Counted from the first letter of the stretch, positions 39,105 to 51,543 are shown. The stretch: 64,000 nucleotides of DNA from Closterium sp. NIES-65 (GCA_948144175.1 CANXME010000501.1:372001-436000), one strand, 5' to 3'. The notes: a model not told the origin generated them from the letters alone. Made by a program: numbers and translations.

Positions 39105-42100
39105 TTATTCCCAAGCAGGGTGATCCTCAGATGAGTTTCTAGGGGGCCTTGGCTTCCAGTTTGGCACTTCATCCCAGAAGAAGTTGTAGTAAATATGGCC
39201 TGAAATTAAATCAACGCAAGATAATATGCAAACACATGAACCAAAACGTTGTGAGAAACCCTTCGTTATACATGATTGCAAGCAACTCCATATGCCGTTA
39301 TCAAATCTTACCTGGATGAGCATGCACGCAGCACCAGATGCCTGTATAATGTCGCAATCTCCATCTAAATTTCTTCTCAAGCTCCTGCACGGACAAAATG
39401 CAGGGGAGAGAAGATATAATGGTGCGAGCTGCTTTAATGTCATGCTCTCATCCACTCCTGCAGGATCATTAAGTCCATCTCATCACAACGCTCTTCCCAA
39501 AGCCTCTCTTCCCCCCCAACCCCCCCCCTCCCCCCCCCCCTTCCCTTCACTCCCCCCACCGAGTCCCCGCCCCCTGCCAATCTACCAGCACTCACTCTAT
39601 CGTCCCATCCACGAAACACATCGTGCAAACTGCTTTCACATCTGAAAACTGCGATAATGCCTCCTTTCACTGGAACTCATATAGCCCGTCCCATCCCAAT
39701 GCTTGCCCACCTCTGCCCCACGTCCTTCCACCAGCACTCACCTTGTCATCCCACCCGCCAAACACATCGTGCAGAAAACTGAACTCGATCCACTTCACAT
39801 CAGAAAACCGAGATAATGCTTCCCGCAACTGGAACTCAAGAAAGGAGGGATCAGGAGGCCACGGGCACAGGAACAGGTAACAGAAGAGAAACGAGAATGA
39901 TACCGGCATGATACAGCAAGGAGAAGGGAAGGAGCACAGACCATGAAGGCAACAGGCTGCTGTAAGAGCAGCAGGGGCTTGTTAGAGTAAAAGGTACCAA
40001 AAAACACAGTGACATATTTTGTGTGCAATGTCGCATCTAGCAGTACAGCGCACCTGCTTCTCTCGTACGCCTTTCCTGAGCACCAGATCGAGTGTGTGAG
40101 CTCTGGGAAGATCCTGAGCGTCCGTTTCTACGGGGCAATCGGGAGCAGTGTCGTTGCAGATACGCACAGAGAGCTTGGAGGCTCGGAGCTAGGGGGGACA
40201 GGAAGCGAGGGGGAAGGGTGAGGGGGGAGAAGGGCAGACAGTTTCAGCGGGACAGTCATGAGGGAATTCAGGAGGGAAATCAGGAGCAGTGTCGTTGCAG
40301 ATACGCACAGAGAGCTTGGAGGCTCAAAGCTGGGGGACAGGAAGCGAGGGGGGGAGGGGTGGAGGAGAGGGTGGAGAAGAGGGCGGAGGGTGGGCATGCA
40401 CTCAATAAAGTAGAGTGCCATTACACAGCTTACCTCTTTCAGGACATGAGGGTTGTCAAGGAAAGAGTACTCCAAAAAGATAAGTGAAATTTGAATCTAC
40501 CCAACATTCCGACACTATACAGCTCACCTCCTTTGGGACACGAGGGTTGTCAAGAAAAGAATATTCCCGAAAGGGTATTGCTGGCCCGAACTCCTCTTCT
40601 GGAAGCTTCCCTGGAAGCATCCTGTCTACCTGAATGGAAGGAAGTAGGAGGACAGTTAAGGGGTGGGAGGGTGTTGGTGACGTAGATATTGGAGGTGTGG
40701 AATTGTGTAGGGTATGGTGGAGTACAATATGGCACGGTTATGGAACGGTTTAGAATGGTGTGGTATGAGCTAGAAGGAACGGTAGAGACTTTACAGTTGA
40801 ATTTCTGACAAAGAGATTTCAGATTGCTTGAGCATGAAGACAACTGTAGAGACTGTCAATACTGTACATTTTAACACAAGTATAGAGAGCCTGTACATTG
40901 AGGATATGGTCGAGTGGGCAGAGAAACGGCTGTGGCGTTGCAGTGTTATCGAGGATGCCTTTATGAGGGTACCAGATGCGGTCGAATCGAGCCCACGTGC
41001 TTGGCATGACCTGATGGTGGGTGGGGGGGGGGGGGGGGAGCACATGCACGAACACTCATCAAGACCATCAGGTGCTCGTGCTATAAGCAGCTCGGATGCT
41101 CTTCAGCTGGTGGTTGACCAGGTGGAAGTGCGTTGAGAGAGTGTGATTGCCCCAGTGCCCCAGACAGACCGTTGACTTGCATTGACCTTGCCATTGACTT
41201 GGGTTGACTTGAGTTGACTCACGAGGGTCCGGTTTAAAATGAGGGCGATAGCTAGAGCAGAACGAATGCTCTTCAGCTGGTGGTTGACCAGGTGGAAGTG
41301 CGTTGAGAGAGTGTGCTCGCCGCCCGTCAGCAGCTCCTCGGGAATGTCGTTGACGAATGAGACGATGCCACCTGGCGGGTCGTAGTACTCTGGAGGGTCG
41401 TAAAAAGCCATGGCCTCTCGGAAGCGATGGCGCTTGCCTGGCGAGGATAGTACATGATGCATGATGGATGGAGAATGGGGGATAAGGGGATCGGGATGGG
41501 GAAAGGGGACAGGTAAATGGTGGGGATGATTCCCGTTCACCCTCATAGGTCGTAGTACTCTGGAGGGTCGCAAAAAGCCATGGCCTCTCGGAAGCGATGG
41601 CGCTTGCCTGGTGGGGGTTGGGGGGGTAAGGGTTGGGGAGGGTGGAGGGTGGAGGGTGGATAACCTTAGAGCAGGCAGTAATCACTTGCATCTGGTTAGA
41701 CTGGAAGCTAGAAAGTATAGTTGAACTCCCTTTGCTACTGAAATATACAGCCCCAGCAGCAACATATAGAGTCAACCCCCCACTTGACCATTGTACCTCC
41801 AAAATGTAAGTCTCAGTTCACGATGAACATGCTTGCATTGGATTGAATGCATACCTGGAGTGCCAGCAAACTGGAAGGTGGCGTGCAAAGCATACGGTTC
41901 AAGACCCAGAGCAAGTAAAGAAAGAGAGTAAAAAACTCCCTAGCTAAGAAAACTCTGATCGCAAGAACTGTATTCACTCAATCAGAACAGGTCGCATACC
42001 TGGAGTGCCAGCAAACTGGAAAGTGGCGTGCAGAACATAAAGCTCTAGATCGACCATCTTGTGCAAATGCAAATGTAGCTGTAAAAGATTCAAGTTGAAC

Positions 42101-45100
42101 ATGCTTGCATTGAGTGTAATGCATACCTGGAGTGCCAGCAAACTGGAAAGTGGCGTGCAGAGCATACGGTTCGAGACCCACCACCTTGTGCAGATGCTGC
42201 GGGGAAGATAGCAGATGGAGTACGAGATATGAGGAGGTGAGGGATGAAGGCCGGACAGCAGGGAGAGAGAGAGGGAAAGTGCTGAAAAGCTGAGTACGGT
42301 GCGTGCAGAGAGAAAGCATGGAACCAACGAGGAAAAGAGATGAAGGGGAGAATGAAGGGAAAACAGGCAGAATCCCCAGCTTGCGGGGTGCATCGAGCAG
42401 GCATCGAACGCCCAGAACAGATGGTCGTCAGCAGCAGCAGGGTGCATGCCTGGCGGCATGTGCTTCCTATGTGCTTCCTCATTCTCTAGTTTGAGAGACA
42501 GAGAGACAAGAGACAACGCACCTGAACAAAGAAAGTGTGGCCTGAGCGGAAGACAGACACGGGGAGGATTTGGCAGCAGCAGGGTCAATATCGGGGCCCA
42601 TGTGCTTGCCTTGGACATGAGCTTGTTGAACCCGTTCTGGTCCCATATCATATCTTGACTTTTGAGGCGTCTCAAGAGACGTCTCAAGAGACGTCTCAAA
42701 GCTTGTTGAACCCGTTCTGGTCCCATATCTTGACGCCCGTGGCTTAGGAGTTCCACTCACACACCTGGACGAAGTAAGTGTGGCCTGAACAGAAGACGGA
42801 GACTGGCAGAATCCCCAGCTTCAGACTGCCATCAAACGCCCAGAACACATGGTCGGCAGCAGCAGGATCCACGTCGGGCCCCATGTGTTTCCTCATGAGC
42901 TCGTTGAACCCGTTCTGGTCCCATATCTTAGCGTCAGAAGCGAGGAGTTCTGCCCATGCTCGAGCTAGTCGCTTGGCCGGGTCGGTGGGGCGGAAGTGCA
43001 GAATGCCTATGTTGTACGCGCTCTGTGCTGGGGGGTGGGGAAGGAGGGGATGTGGGAAGGAGAAGGGAGGAGAGAGGGCGCATAGGAGGACAGATGACAA
43101 GGAAGAGAAGGTGCTTGGCCAGGTCGGTGGGGCGGAAGTGCAGAATGCCTATGTTGTACGCGCTCTGTGCTGGGGGGGGTGAGTCTCGGGAGAGGAGGGG
43201 AGGAGGAGGGAGAATGAGACAGGGTAGGGGAGAGGGATGGGGAGGAGGGAGGGAGCAGACGATGGCACTTGAAACAGCCGTGTTTCTCGCCTCCTCATGA
43301 ACTCGTTGAACCCGTTCTGGTGCGTGTTTTTTGAGAATTCTCAAAAAACCCGTTCTGGTCCCAACTCTTGGCATCAGATGCGAGGAGCTCTGCCCGGAAG
43401 GGAGGGGAGAGGGCAGATAGGGGAATAGCAGAAGATGAAGACAGAAAGGCGCTTGGCCGGGTCAGTGGGGCGGAAGTGCAGAATGCCTACGTTGTACGTG
43501 CTCTGTGCTGGGGGGTGGGGAAGAGGAAGGGGGAGATGTTGGGAGGGGAAGGGAGGGAGATGACTTATTGGGGGATAGATGAAGAGGAGGCGTTTGGCCG
43601 GGTTGGTGGGGCGGAATTCAGAATGCCTATGCAGGAAGGGGAGGCCGTTGGCATGCCTGTTCACACCTCCTCACACCTTTTCACGCCTCCTCACGCCTCC
43701 TCACGCCTGCTCACGCCTGATCACGCCCGCTCACACCTGCTCGCCCTTTCTCACCTCGCTACAATTTCTCCAGAGACACATCATCAACTGAACGGACTAG
43801 GTGGTCGCTGGATGTGAGGAGATTCGCTAGCACGCCTGCTCACACCTCTTAACACCTGTTAACGCCTGCTCATGTCTACTCTACCCTTTCTCACCTCGCT
43901 GCCATTTCTCCAGAGACTCATCATCAACTGAACGGACAAGATAGTCACTGGATGTGAGGACGCATGCAGGCACGTCTACTCACACCTTTTCAGACCTCCT
44001 CACATTTACTGCCACCTCTTCACGCCTGCTCACTCCTTGTCACTCATACCTTCTCACGCCTACTCACACCTACTCGCCCCTCTCTCACCTTGCTGCCACT
44101 TCTCCAGGGACTCATCATCAACTGAGCGGACAAGGTGGTCACTGGATGTGAGGACGTCTGCTGTTGGGTAGCGAGCGATGAAGGGCAGAGGGTTCTGCAA
44201 TGCAAACGGAGGGGATTGGGGAGAGAGTGAACGAGAAAAGGAAGGAAGAAGGAGGTCAGGTTGAATACGGAAGGGAAGTCAGCAAGGGCTGGACGCATAA
44301 AGTGATTGCTGGATGTGAGGAATCGGCTGAAGGAGAGCGAGCAATGAAGGGTGGACGGTTCTGCAAAGAAAAGAGTGACCTCCTCCCGCCCCATGGCATG
44401 GAACACCGGCATGCATGCCCCACCAGACCCCACTCGTTCTTTGGCCTACCACCTGCTGACTGACTGACTGACTGACTGACTGACTGACTGACTGACTGAC
44501 TGACTGACTGACTGACTGACTGACTGACTGACTGACTGACTGACTGACTGACTGACTGACTGACTGACTGACTGACTGACCGACTGACTGACTGACTGAC
44601 TGACTGGCTGGCTGAGTGCTCTTGCAGCCAGCACAGCACTTCCTGTCTGACAGCCTACCCTTAGCCGTTGACAGACAGGGTGGGTTTCGGTGTCAAGATT
44701 GTTTTGAGACGTCTCAAAACCTACCCATATCCATCGACAGACAGGGTGGGTTTCGGTGTCAAGATTGTTTTGAGACGTCTCAAAACCTACCCATATCCAT
44801 CGACAGACAGGGTGGGTTTCGGTGTCAAGATTGTTTTGAGACGTCTCAAAACCTACCCATATCCATCGACAGACAGGGTGGGTTTCGGTGTCAAGATTGT
44901 TTTGAGACGTCTCAAAACCTACCCGTATCCATCGACAGACAGGGTGGGTTTCGGTGTCAAGATTGAACAGCTCCACGCCCATCGACGGGAACACATTCGA
45001 CCCACCCCGCCCGCCCACCCTACTCGTTCCACCTACAACCTACTGACTGAACGCTCTTACTACAGCTACTCTCACCTTAAGCCACACAGTGTCGGTGTCG

Positions 45101-47514
45101 CATATAAGACGCTCCACGCCCATGGATAGGAACACGTTGACCAGAGTGACCTTCTCCCGCCCCATGGCATGGCACACTGGCGTGCCCCACCCCTTCCTTC
45201 CCACCATGCCACCCACCCCACTCGCACCACCCACTACCCACTGACTGATTGCTCTTACTACAGCTATTCTTACCCGCAGCCGAACAGTATCCGTGTCACA
45301 GATAAGAAGCTCCACCCCCATGGAGAGGAACACGTTGACCAGAGTGACTTTCTCCCGCCCCATGGCATGGCACACTGGCGTGCCCCACCCTCCCCACCCT
45401 CCCACCTCACTCACCCCACTCACCCCACTCACCCCACTCAACCCACTCACTACCTGATGATGGACTGATCTGACAACATACCTTGAGCCACACAGTGTCC
45501 GTGTCACAGATAAGCAATTCCACCCCCATGGAGAGGAACACGTTGACCAGAGTCACTTTCTCCCGCCCCATGGCATGGAACACTGGCGTGCCCCACCCGC
45601 TGTCCTCCGGGCTCATGCCACTCTCCAGGTCGAACACAGGCACGCCCTCCTGGTAGAGTGCTTTCAGAATGGTGGGGTCCATGGCGCCTAGGCAAAGGAA
45701 GGGAAGCAGGGGATACACAGACTGTTGCGAACATGCGTGCCCCACCTGCTGTCCCCCGGGCTCATGCCACTCTCCAGGTCGAACACAGGCACGCCCTCCT
45801 GGTAGAGTGCTTTCAGAATGGTGGGGTCCATGGCGCCTAGGCAAAGGAAGGGAAGCAGGGGATACACAGACTGTTGCGAACATGCGTGCCCCACCTGCTG
45901 TCCCCCGGGCTCATGCCACTCTCCAGGTCGAACACAGGCACGCCCTCCTGGTAGAGTGCGGTGAGAATTTCATTGTCCATGGCACCTGGGGCGAAGGAAG
46001 GGAAGCAGGGGGCACACACACACGGAACAGTCCGCTGCATTGCATACACGCGTGCTCCACCCGCTGTCGTCTGGGGTTCATTCCACTCTCCAGGCCGAAC
46101 ACAGGCACGCCCTCACGGCAGGCACCATGGGTCCGTGGCGCCTGGGGTAGGAATCAACAGGGGAAGACGGAGAGGAGGAACAAACAGCCTACGCATTGCC
46201 CCACCAGCTATCCTCGGGAAAATTGCCTTGTAGATAGCGGGTGGGGCAATGCGGAGTCAATGCCCTGTAGACTCTACAGACGCAAGGTTGGCTAAGTCAC
46301 CACCACCACCACCACATCTTACCACTGCCTTTAAGTCTCCTCGAAACCCATGAACCCTGAGACCTGCGTGACTAGGTATCATCAGAATCTCTTCTCACCT
46401 ATGAGGATGTTGGTAACCCCCAGATCTGTGAGGTGCTTCACCCAGTTTAGCACGAAATCCATAAAAGCGTGGTTGGCGAAAGTCACTACCACCACGTTCT
46501 TTTCTGCTCTGAATTCCACCATCTCCCTCCGCAGCGCAAACTCCTCATTTCCAGGAACCTTCCCGCCGGGCGGCGGTTTCTCCCAGATGGGTCGCTTCAG
46601 CTCCGGAATCAACGGCCGTCCCTCGTGTATGATTGGCCGAACTCCCCGAGCGAAAGTTTCACCTGCCTCTTCAGTGCTCCGGCCCTTCAAACCCAATGCC
46701 GAAGCAGCTTTAATCACATAGTCAGAAGCAGCGGCAAGAGCAGCGGAGGCGTCATTTACCACTCCCTTCCTGCTGCTGCTGAAATCCCCATCTGTAGTAA
46801 CACCCGTGCTGTTCTTGCTTAGGGCTTTGCTGCTTCCCCCCAGGTTCTGCGCTGCAAGAAAATTGTTCCTCTCTCCATCCTCCTCGCTCTGAACCCCTCC
46901 GCCCTCCTCTCCAGTTCCCATTTGAGGCTGCGCCTCAGCGTTCCCTTCCCCTGCTTCTCCCTCTGATGCTGCTGCTGATGGTTCTGAAGATCCTGACGAT
47001 TCGGATGCAGAGTTGCTGCGAAAAGGCAGCAGCTTGTTAGAAGCAAAGACTGCATTGCTGCCGCTCCTTGCAGCTGGCGTCAATTCTGGTGTACGAAAAG
47101 GGGACATGCAATAGCGCTTTTGGATAAAGGGGAGGTAAGATATTCATTGGCAGAACAAGATTTGGAGGGGTAGAAAATGAAGGCAAAATCATCAGGTGGT
47201 CGAAAGAACAGGAAATGCTGCAGCCTGCTCGTGTTTCTCGATGCGACATAGAAATTCGACACACGGACAAGTCAATGCAGCAACAAAGTAACAATGCGCA
47301 GGTATTCACAAAATTAGTCAGGACCAAGCTTAAACTGGACGGATGCACACTCTATACCTTGCTCGTCAACGTTCGTCGCTTCCTCGACCTGCGATTCGAG
47401 GAGGTCATTCCAGTGGCTTTCTAAGCTCCAGTATACCGGCCGGCCGAGAATGTAACCGACTATCATGACGGCTAGCAGGCCGGCGACGCCAAGGACTCTA
47501 CGAAGCCGCGACAT
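39105..47514 (-). CDS. XEG113: Extensin arabinosyltransferase XEG113 homologue (GT77)
   Basis: Golgi glycosyltransferase that extends arabinose chains on hydroxyproline of extensins. Thirteen exons: 47358-47514, 46399-47085, 45482-45687, 44089-44194, 42765-43027, 42127-42196, 41223-41437, 40897-41010, 40528-40629, 40054-40173, 39742-39828, 39312-39384, 39105-39199. They total 2295 nt (764 residues; about 120 longer than Arabidopsis, mostly a Ser/Glu/Gly-rich stem in exon 2). An N-terminal signal anchor reads VLGVAGLLAVMIVGYILG. Family motifs: VVVTFANHAFMDFVLNWVKH, GWGTPVFHAMGREKVTLVN, the DxD stretch LLICDTDTVWLK, IWDQNGFNELM, AFYDPPEYYDPPGG, REYSFLDNPRVPKE and FFWDEVPNWKPRPP near the C-terminus. 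Exon 11 may start at 39834 instead of 39828. Most exons have partial copies beside them. Confidence 0.93.
39445..39660 (-). repeat. 3' copies of XEG113 exon 11
   Basis: Fragments at about 39583-39660 and, shorter, 39445-39475 resemble the end of exon 11 (FLHDVFGGWDDK plus donor; full exon 39742-39828) with several substitutions and a C-rich spacer between. Confidence 0.72.
40280..40478 (-). repeat. 5' copy of XEG113 exon 10 and 3' copy of exon 9
   Basis: 40286-40330 copies the start of exon 10 (acceptor plus LSVRICNDTA). 40431-40478 copies the end of exon 9 (EYSFLDNPHVLKE plus gtaagc donor). Confidence 0.87.
41088..41150 (-). repeat. 3' copy of XEG113 exon 7
   Basis: Encodes HTLSTHFHLVNHQLKSIRA and then diverges; the full exon is 41223-41437. 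Confidence 0.88.
41548..41612 (-). repeat. 5' copy of XEG113 exon 7
   Basis: Acceptor plus KRHRFREAMAFCDPPEYYD on the minus strand (Cys for Tyr in the first YDPPEYYD tyrosine), with no donor. Confidence 0.88.
41857..42062 (-). repeat. Two donor-bearing copies of XEG113 exon 6
   Basis: 41998-42062 (LHKMVDLELYVLHATFQFAG) and 41857-41905 (EPYALHATFQFAGTP) follow the exon at 42127-42196. All three end in the same TCCAG|gtatgc donor. Confidence 0.88.
42360..42735 (-). repeat. Copies of the middle and 3' part of XEG113 exon 5
   Basis: Fragments at about 42360-42440, 42537-42656 and 42701-42735 match the KIWDQNGFNELM and FWAFDGSLKLG regions of the full exon (42765-43027). Confidence 0.85.
42657..42701. 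repeat. Compound junction palindrome
   Basis: cttttgaggcgtctcaagag runs into two further gacgtctcaaga units, a 45-bp tandem of the palindrome. It separates two copies of gttgaacccgttctggtccc. Confidence 0.88.
43107..43620 (-). repeat. 5' copies and an internal fragment of XEG113 exon 5
   Basis: Acceptor-side copies (SAYNIGILHFRPTD) lie at about 43107-43182, 43445-43515 and 43585-43625. 43305-43385 is an internal fragment (WDQNGFNEF) with neither splice site. Confidence 0.87.
43327..43348. repeat. Junction palindrome, 22 bp perfect, AATT core
   Basis: TTTTTTGAGAATTC and its mirror, inserted between two copies of acccgttctgg. Confidence 0.92.
43655..44089 (-). repeat. CACGCCTGCT minisatellite and 3' copies of XEG113 exon 4
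   Basis: Runs of tcacgcctgctcacacctgc (43665-43740, 43830-43875, 43970-44075) alternate with fragments at about 43745-43815 and 43890-43950 that copy the exon 4 end (SVDDESLEKWQQ region; full exon 44089-44194). Confidence 0.8.
44300..44365 (-). repeat. 5' copy of XEG113 exon 4
   Basis: Resembles acceptor plus NPLPFIARYPTADVLTSS with substitutions. Confidence 0.75.
44457..44612. repeat. (TGAC)n microsatellite
   Basis: About 37 tetranucleotide units with two point variants, in XEG113 intron 3. Confidence 0.97.
44650..44970 (-). repeat. 66-bp array joining an XEG113 exon 3 fragment to a palindrome, four copies
   Basis: Perfect palindrome GTTTTGAGACGTCTCAAAAC at 44701-44720, 44767-44786, 44833-44852 and 44899-44918. 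Each is preceded by ggtgggtttcggtgtcaag, a degenerate copy of the exon 3 end (ICDTDTVWLK). Confidence 0.95.
44970..45385 (-). repeat. 3' copies of XEG113 exon 3
   Basis: Copies of GREKVTLVNVFLSMGVE through the DxD stretch lie at about 45065-45175 and 45240-45385, downstream of the full exon (45482-45687). Confidence 0.88.
45735..46250 (-). repeat. 5' copies of XEG113 exon 3, about 150-bp period
   Basis: Copies of acceptor plus ILKALYQEGVPVFDLESGMS at about 45735-45838 and 45885-45990, then decayed copies near 46060-46125 and 46195-46250. Confidence 0.87.
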
Positions 47515-47859
47515 ATCGGATGCGGAACCAGACGCGGACGGACAGGAATAATTCAGTGGTAACGAGATGACTATGATAAACGGACCGGTTGGTTTACTAG
47601 CTAGATTCTCTGCGCGTCCCCACTCGTCTGTCAGGGATCGGCACAGAGCCTGCTTCAAAGAGATCGGAAGCAGGAATGATCTGTCTGTAGAAATGAACAT
47701 TGGGATTGCCGACCACTGAAAGTGATCAGACTGGGCGGCAGGATGTGATCTGTACGCGCTGTTGTTACAAAGATCTTACTTCCACCGTTATGTTTTACAA
47801 TCGCATATACATACAGCATCTACTTTGCATCACAATCTAGATACTCATGCGCTATTAGC

Positions 47860-49459
47860 TCAAACCTTCCCCTTCACCTCTTGCCTCGCCACCACCATTC
47901 TCAACACATCACCAGGACTTAGTCTCGAGCCGTTCGCATTGGCCTGACACTCCTGCAATTGCCGAGCCAGTTCCGACCACGACAGAGTCCTTAGGGGACC
48001 CGGGGGAGGGGAATCATCATCATCATCAAGAATTCCCTGGCTCCACTGCTGCAAAAGCGTCAAGTCTACACCATCGTATCCTTTATTAGCTGATTGTTCT
48101 TTTGGCGGTTCTACACCCTGCAAGTGGTAGCTCAACCAGAAATCCTCCCCCTCAGTCACACTCCCAAGATTCTTCTCCTTCTGACCCGCCCTCGCACCAG
48201 CTCCACTCATTACAACTCTTCCCTTATGTAACGGCGTTGCACTGTAGGGAATCGCACTATAAGGGATCGCACTGTACGGGAGGCTGTAGCTCAGCTGTAG
48301 CCGCGGAGCCGGCGAATCAGAGGCGTCCGTCCAAACCGAAGGGGACTTGGGGAAGAAAAAGGAACCGGGACTAGCAGCCGCACTGTAGCTGCTGCCGCTG
48401 CTGGTTACCACGCTCGGCTGCTCTGATTGGCTGCTGAGGGACGTGGGAAAGAGAGCTGATTGGAGGAAGGCATCTGAAGGGACACTGTGGGTTCTCTCCA
48501 GTGGGAGGGGTGCAGGGTGTGACTGTAGCGAGTGTGATTGGATAGTTTGGGTGTGTGACAAGGACCGAGGGGGGAACGGGTGGTGGTGGTGCTGCTGATG
48601 CTGCTGGGAATGAAGCTCCTTTCGGTCTGTCTGACTTCCTCCTCCTCCTCCTGCTGCTGCTCCTCCCCCCTCCATGGTGTTCCACCAGGCAGAGTGGTGT
48701 GTGAGAGGATGGAACACCAGCTGCTGCTGCTTCCCCTGCTGGCACTGCTGCTGCTGCTGCTGCTGCTGGTGCCACTGCCGTAGCCGCGACAGCTGCTGCT
48801 GCTGCTGGAGCTGCAGTTGCTGCTGCTGCTTCTCCAAGTGCGAGAGCCACTGCTGGTGCTGCTGGTGCTGCTGATTGGAAACCCCTTCCGCACCAGCAGG
48901 CAGCCCATGCTTCTGCCTGAGCTCCAGGTACCTAGCCCGCATGTCCGCCCCATGCCCACCCGACTTAGACACACCATACTGACCTCTCATATCCACCCAA
49001 TACTCGCCTGACTTGGACACAAGGCCATACTGCGCCCTCAGATCCGCCCCGTAGCCCGCGGATTTCGATACACGGGATCTGGACCCCACCGTGTGCGACC
49101 GGGGAAGCTTCCAGGAATGGATGGTGGCCGCCCCGAGCTCGGAATGAGCCCATCCGTCCTCTTCTTTGCCTTCCCCATCCATTTTAAGTCCGCCCCCAGG
49201 GGGAACCCACACCCCGGATACCCCCGCACCTGCTGCAGCCACCATAGACTGCTTGCCTCCTCTTCCCTCCCTCACTCCTCCGTCGTTGCTTCTCCTTCCC
49301 ACTCCCAGCCTCCTCTCACCCGTTTCTTCGTCTTCAGCAGCCGCCAGGGCGTGAAGGGACAGCGCACTCGCTGCTCGCTTGTGTGCTGCTGCAGCAGCAC
49401 GACCAGCAGGGCTGGCCTCAGAGGCAGGATCTTTACGGCCAACAGCAGGAGCGGCAGCG

Positions 49460-49491
<32 letters not shown>

Positions 49492-51543
49492 GGGACTGGT
49501 ACGAACAGCAACAGGAGTGGAAGCCGCAGAAGAAGCCCAGCCACCATCAGCAGTACCAGAAGGGGGGCTAGCAGCAGGTAAGGTAGAGGCAGCAGGGGAG
49601 ATAGCAGCAGCAGGGGAGATAGCAGCAGCAGGGGAGATAGCAGCAGCAGGGGAGGTGCCAGCATGCCAGCCCACGCCCCACCCACCCGACCCCTGTCGCC
49701 ACAGCTGCTGCAGAGCCGACGCCAGCCGACTGCTCTCACTCGACTCGTGCCGTCTCAACCGCCCCCTCTCCGCACCCCCTCCCCTCTCTGCACCCACTCC
49801 TCCCCTCTCTCCCCCTCGTCCCCTCTCTCCACCCGCTCCTCCCCTCTCCCCGCAGGCTCTCCCCCTTTCTGATTCCCTGCCGCAGCCTTCGTGCAGGTCA
49901 GGAAACGGCAGGTTAGGGGATTGCTGATTCTCAGCAGTGGGAGACTGCTGGGTTTTGAAGATCCCCGGCCTTGATCTGGGCAGTCCGCCTCTCTTCCACT
50001 CGAGCAAGGTGCCGCTTGGAGACTTCTCCTCCCGCTGCCAGTGCGAGAGGGTCGGCCCTCTGGGCGTGTTGTGGGTGCTCACGCTCTGTCGGATTCGAGT
50101 TGACCGCGTTGACCATGTTGACTGCGTTGACTGAATTGACTGCGAGGACTGTAGGGAGAGCATCGATTGAATTGACAGAGTTGACTGCGTTGACTGGATC
50201 GTCTGGGTTGACTCGGTTGACCGGGTTGACTCGCAGGTCGTGGAGCCCACTGACGCATGCCGCTCGAATCGCGGCGGCCGGCCGGCGGAGGGCGGTGGCC
50301 GCTTCTTGGAAGCTTCCCTCCTGGGAGTAGAGACACACGAGCCGCCCGTGCACCCGGTTGTAGCGAAGGAATCCGCGTCGGATTCAGCATCGGATCCCGC
50401 TTCAAAAGCACTGCTGGTGAAGCCATAGAAATTATCACCATTATGAAAATCATAATCATCGTCGTTCCCGTTCTCGTCGTTGTCTGAAGCGTCGCTGGTG
50501 ATGTCAAGAGTGAGAATCCCCTTCACCATATGCATCCCTCTCCGCTGGTTCGGGTGCTGCTGCTGATTCTGCCTGGCACAATCCTTTGGGTGTGGAAAAT
50601 TCTCAGGCTGGGAATTCCCGAGGATATCAACCAGCAGGCCGTGATCTGCTCCCCCCGGATCTTCATCCGCCTGTGCGTCTCCCCCTCCCTCCACCAGCCC
50701 GTCACGCGCAGGGCCGGCGCTTGATGAAGCTGTTGTTCCTCCTACTTGAAGTCCGCGCCCCGCGGGTTCGTTAGCTGCTTGCGCGCCCCGCTGATTCGGG
50801 CTCTGCTGCTTCCCGCGCTGCCCCTCCGCGCCCTCCGTTTCCGCGCTCTCCCCTCCCGCGCCCTTCCCTTCCGCGCTCTGCGTTTCCAGCGCGCCCTGCG
50901 CCGCGAGGGCCGGTTTAGAGAGGTAATACGTCCCTCCCGGGTGCAGCACCTTATCCCGCGGCAGCACGGCGCGCTTCGAAGACATGGATCCCACGGAATA
51001 CCCAGGATGCTCGCGCATGACGTCAGCCACCGTCAGCTGCCGCGCCGAAGCCCTTCCGCCGCCTCCGCGGGGCCTGCGCGGAACCCGACTTCGCGTGTGG
51101 TGGCGCGCGGAACGGGAGAGGTGCGCGGAGTCAAGGACGCGCGGAAGCCCGGCGATGACCGGCGCGGGCACGTCTCCGCCGCTGGCGGGATTTTTTCCGC
51201 CGCGGAGATCCTCGTTAGCGGCGGAATGCGCGGGCGTCTTTCCGCCGAAGAGATCCCCGCTGGAGGCGGAATGCGCGGGAGTCTTTCCGCCCGGCGCATA
51301 CATCTTCATAGAGCCGTCGGGGAGGAGAAGCAGCACGAGGCGCGGCCCGAAGATGCGCTTCCACCGCTGCAGGCGTTCCATCAGTGGGCGCGACGGGCTC
51401 AGGAAAGGGGCCGGCTGCGCGGAAGGAGGCGCAGCGGGAGGAGGGGTGGGATCGGCGGCGGGACCGGCGGAGGGATCGGCGGCGGGATGTGTAGCAGCCG
51501 TAGTAGAAGGCGGCAAAGTCGAATCCACGCGGGTTGGTTTCAT
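47860..51543 (-). CDS. PADRE/DUF4228-like N-terminus with long low-complexity tail
   Basis: Single uninterrupted frame of 1227 residues from ATG 51543. Between about residues 50 and 215, the pattern RWKRIFGPRLVLLLLPDGSM, then QLTVADVMREHPGY, then LPRDKVLHPGGTYYL matches the plant PADRE (DUF4228) plan: a beta strand, an AAELMLEYPGH-like helix and a PGRIYFLLP-like strand. Three short GGKTPAHSA-type repeats split the domain. The remainder is Ser-, Gln-, Ala- and Gly-rich with poly-Gln (about 48720-48870), poly-Ala and SAVxSTQSTxS-type repeats, and is probably disordered. PADRE proteins are stress and pathogen-responsive in plants but have no defined biochemistry. Most relatives are under 300 residues, so the length is unusual; undetected introns are possible. 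Confidence 0.75.

Noticed and set aside
44446-45018. QSVSQSV repeat protein frame
   Set aside because: It is the (TGAC)n microsatellite and the 66-bp array read through; intronic.
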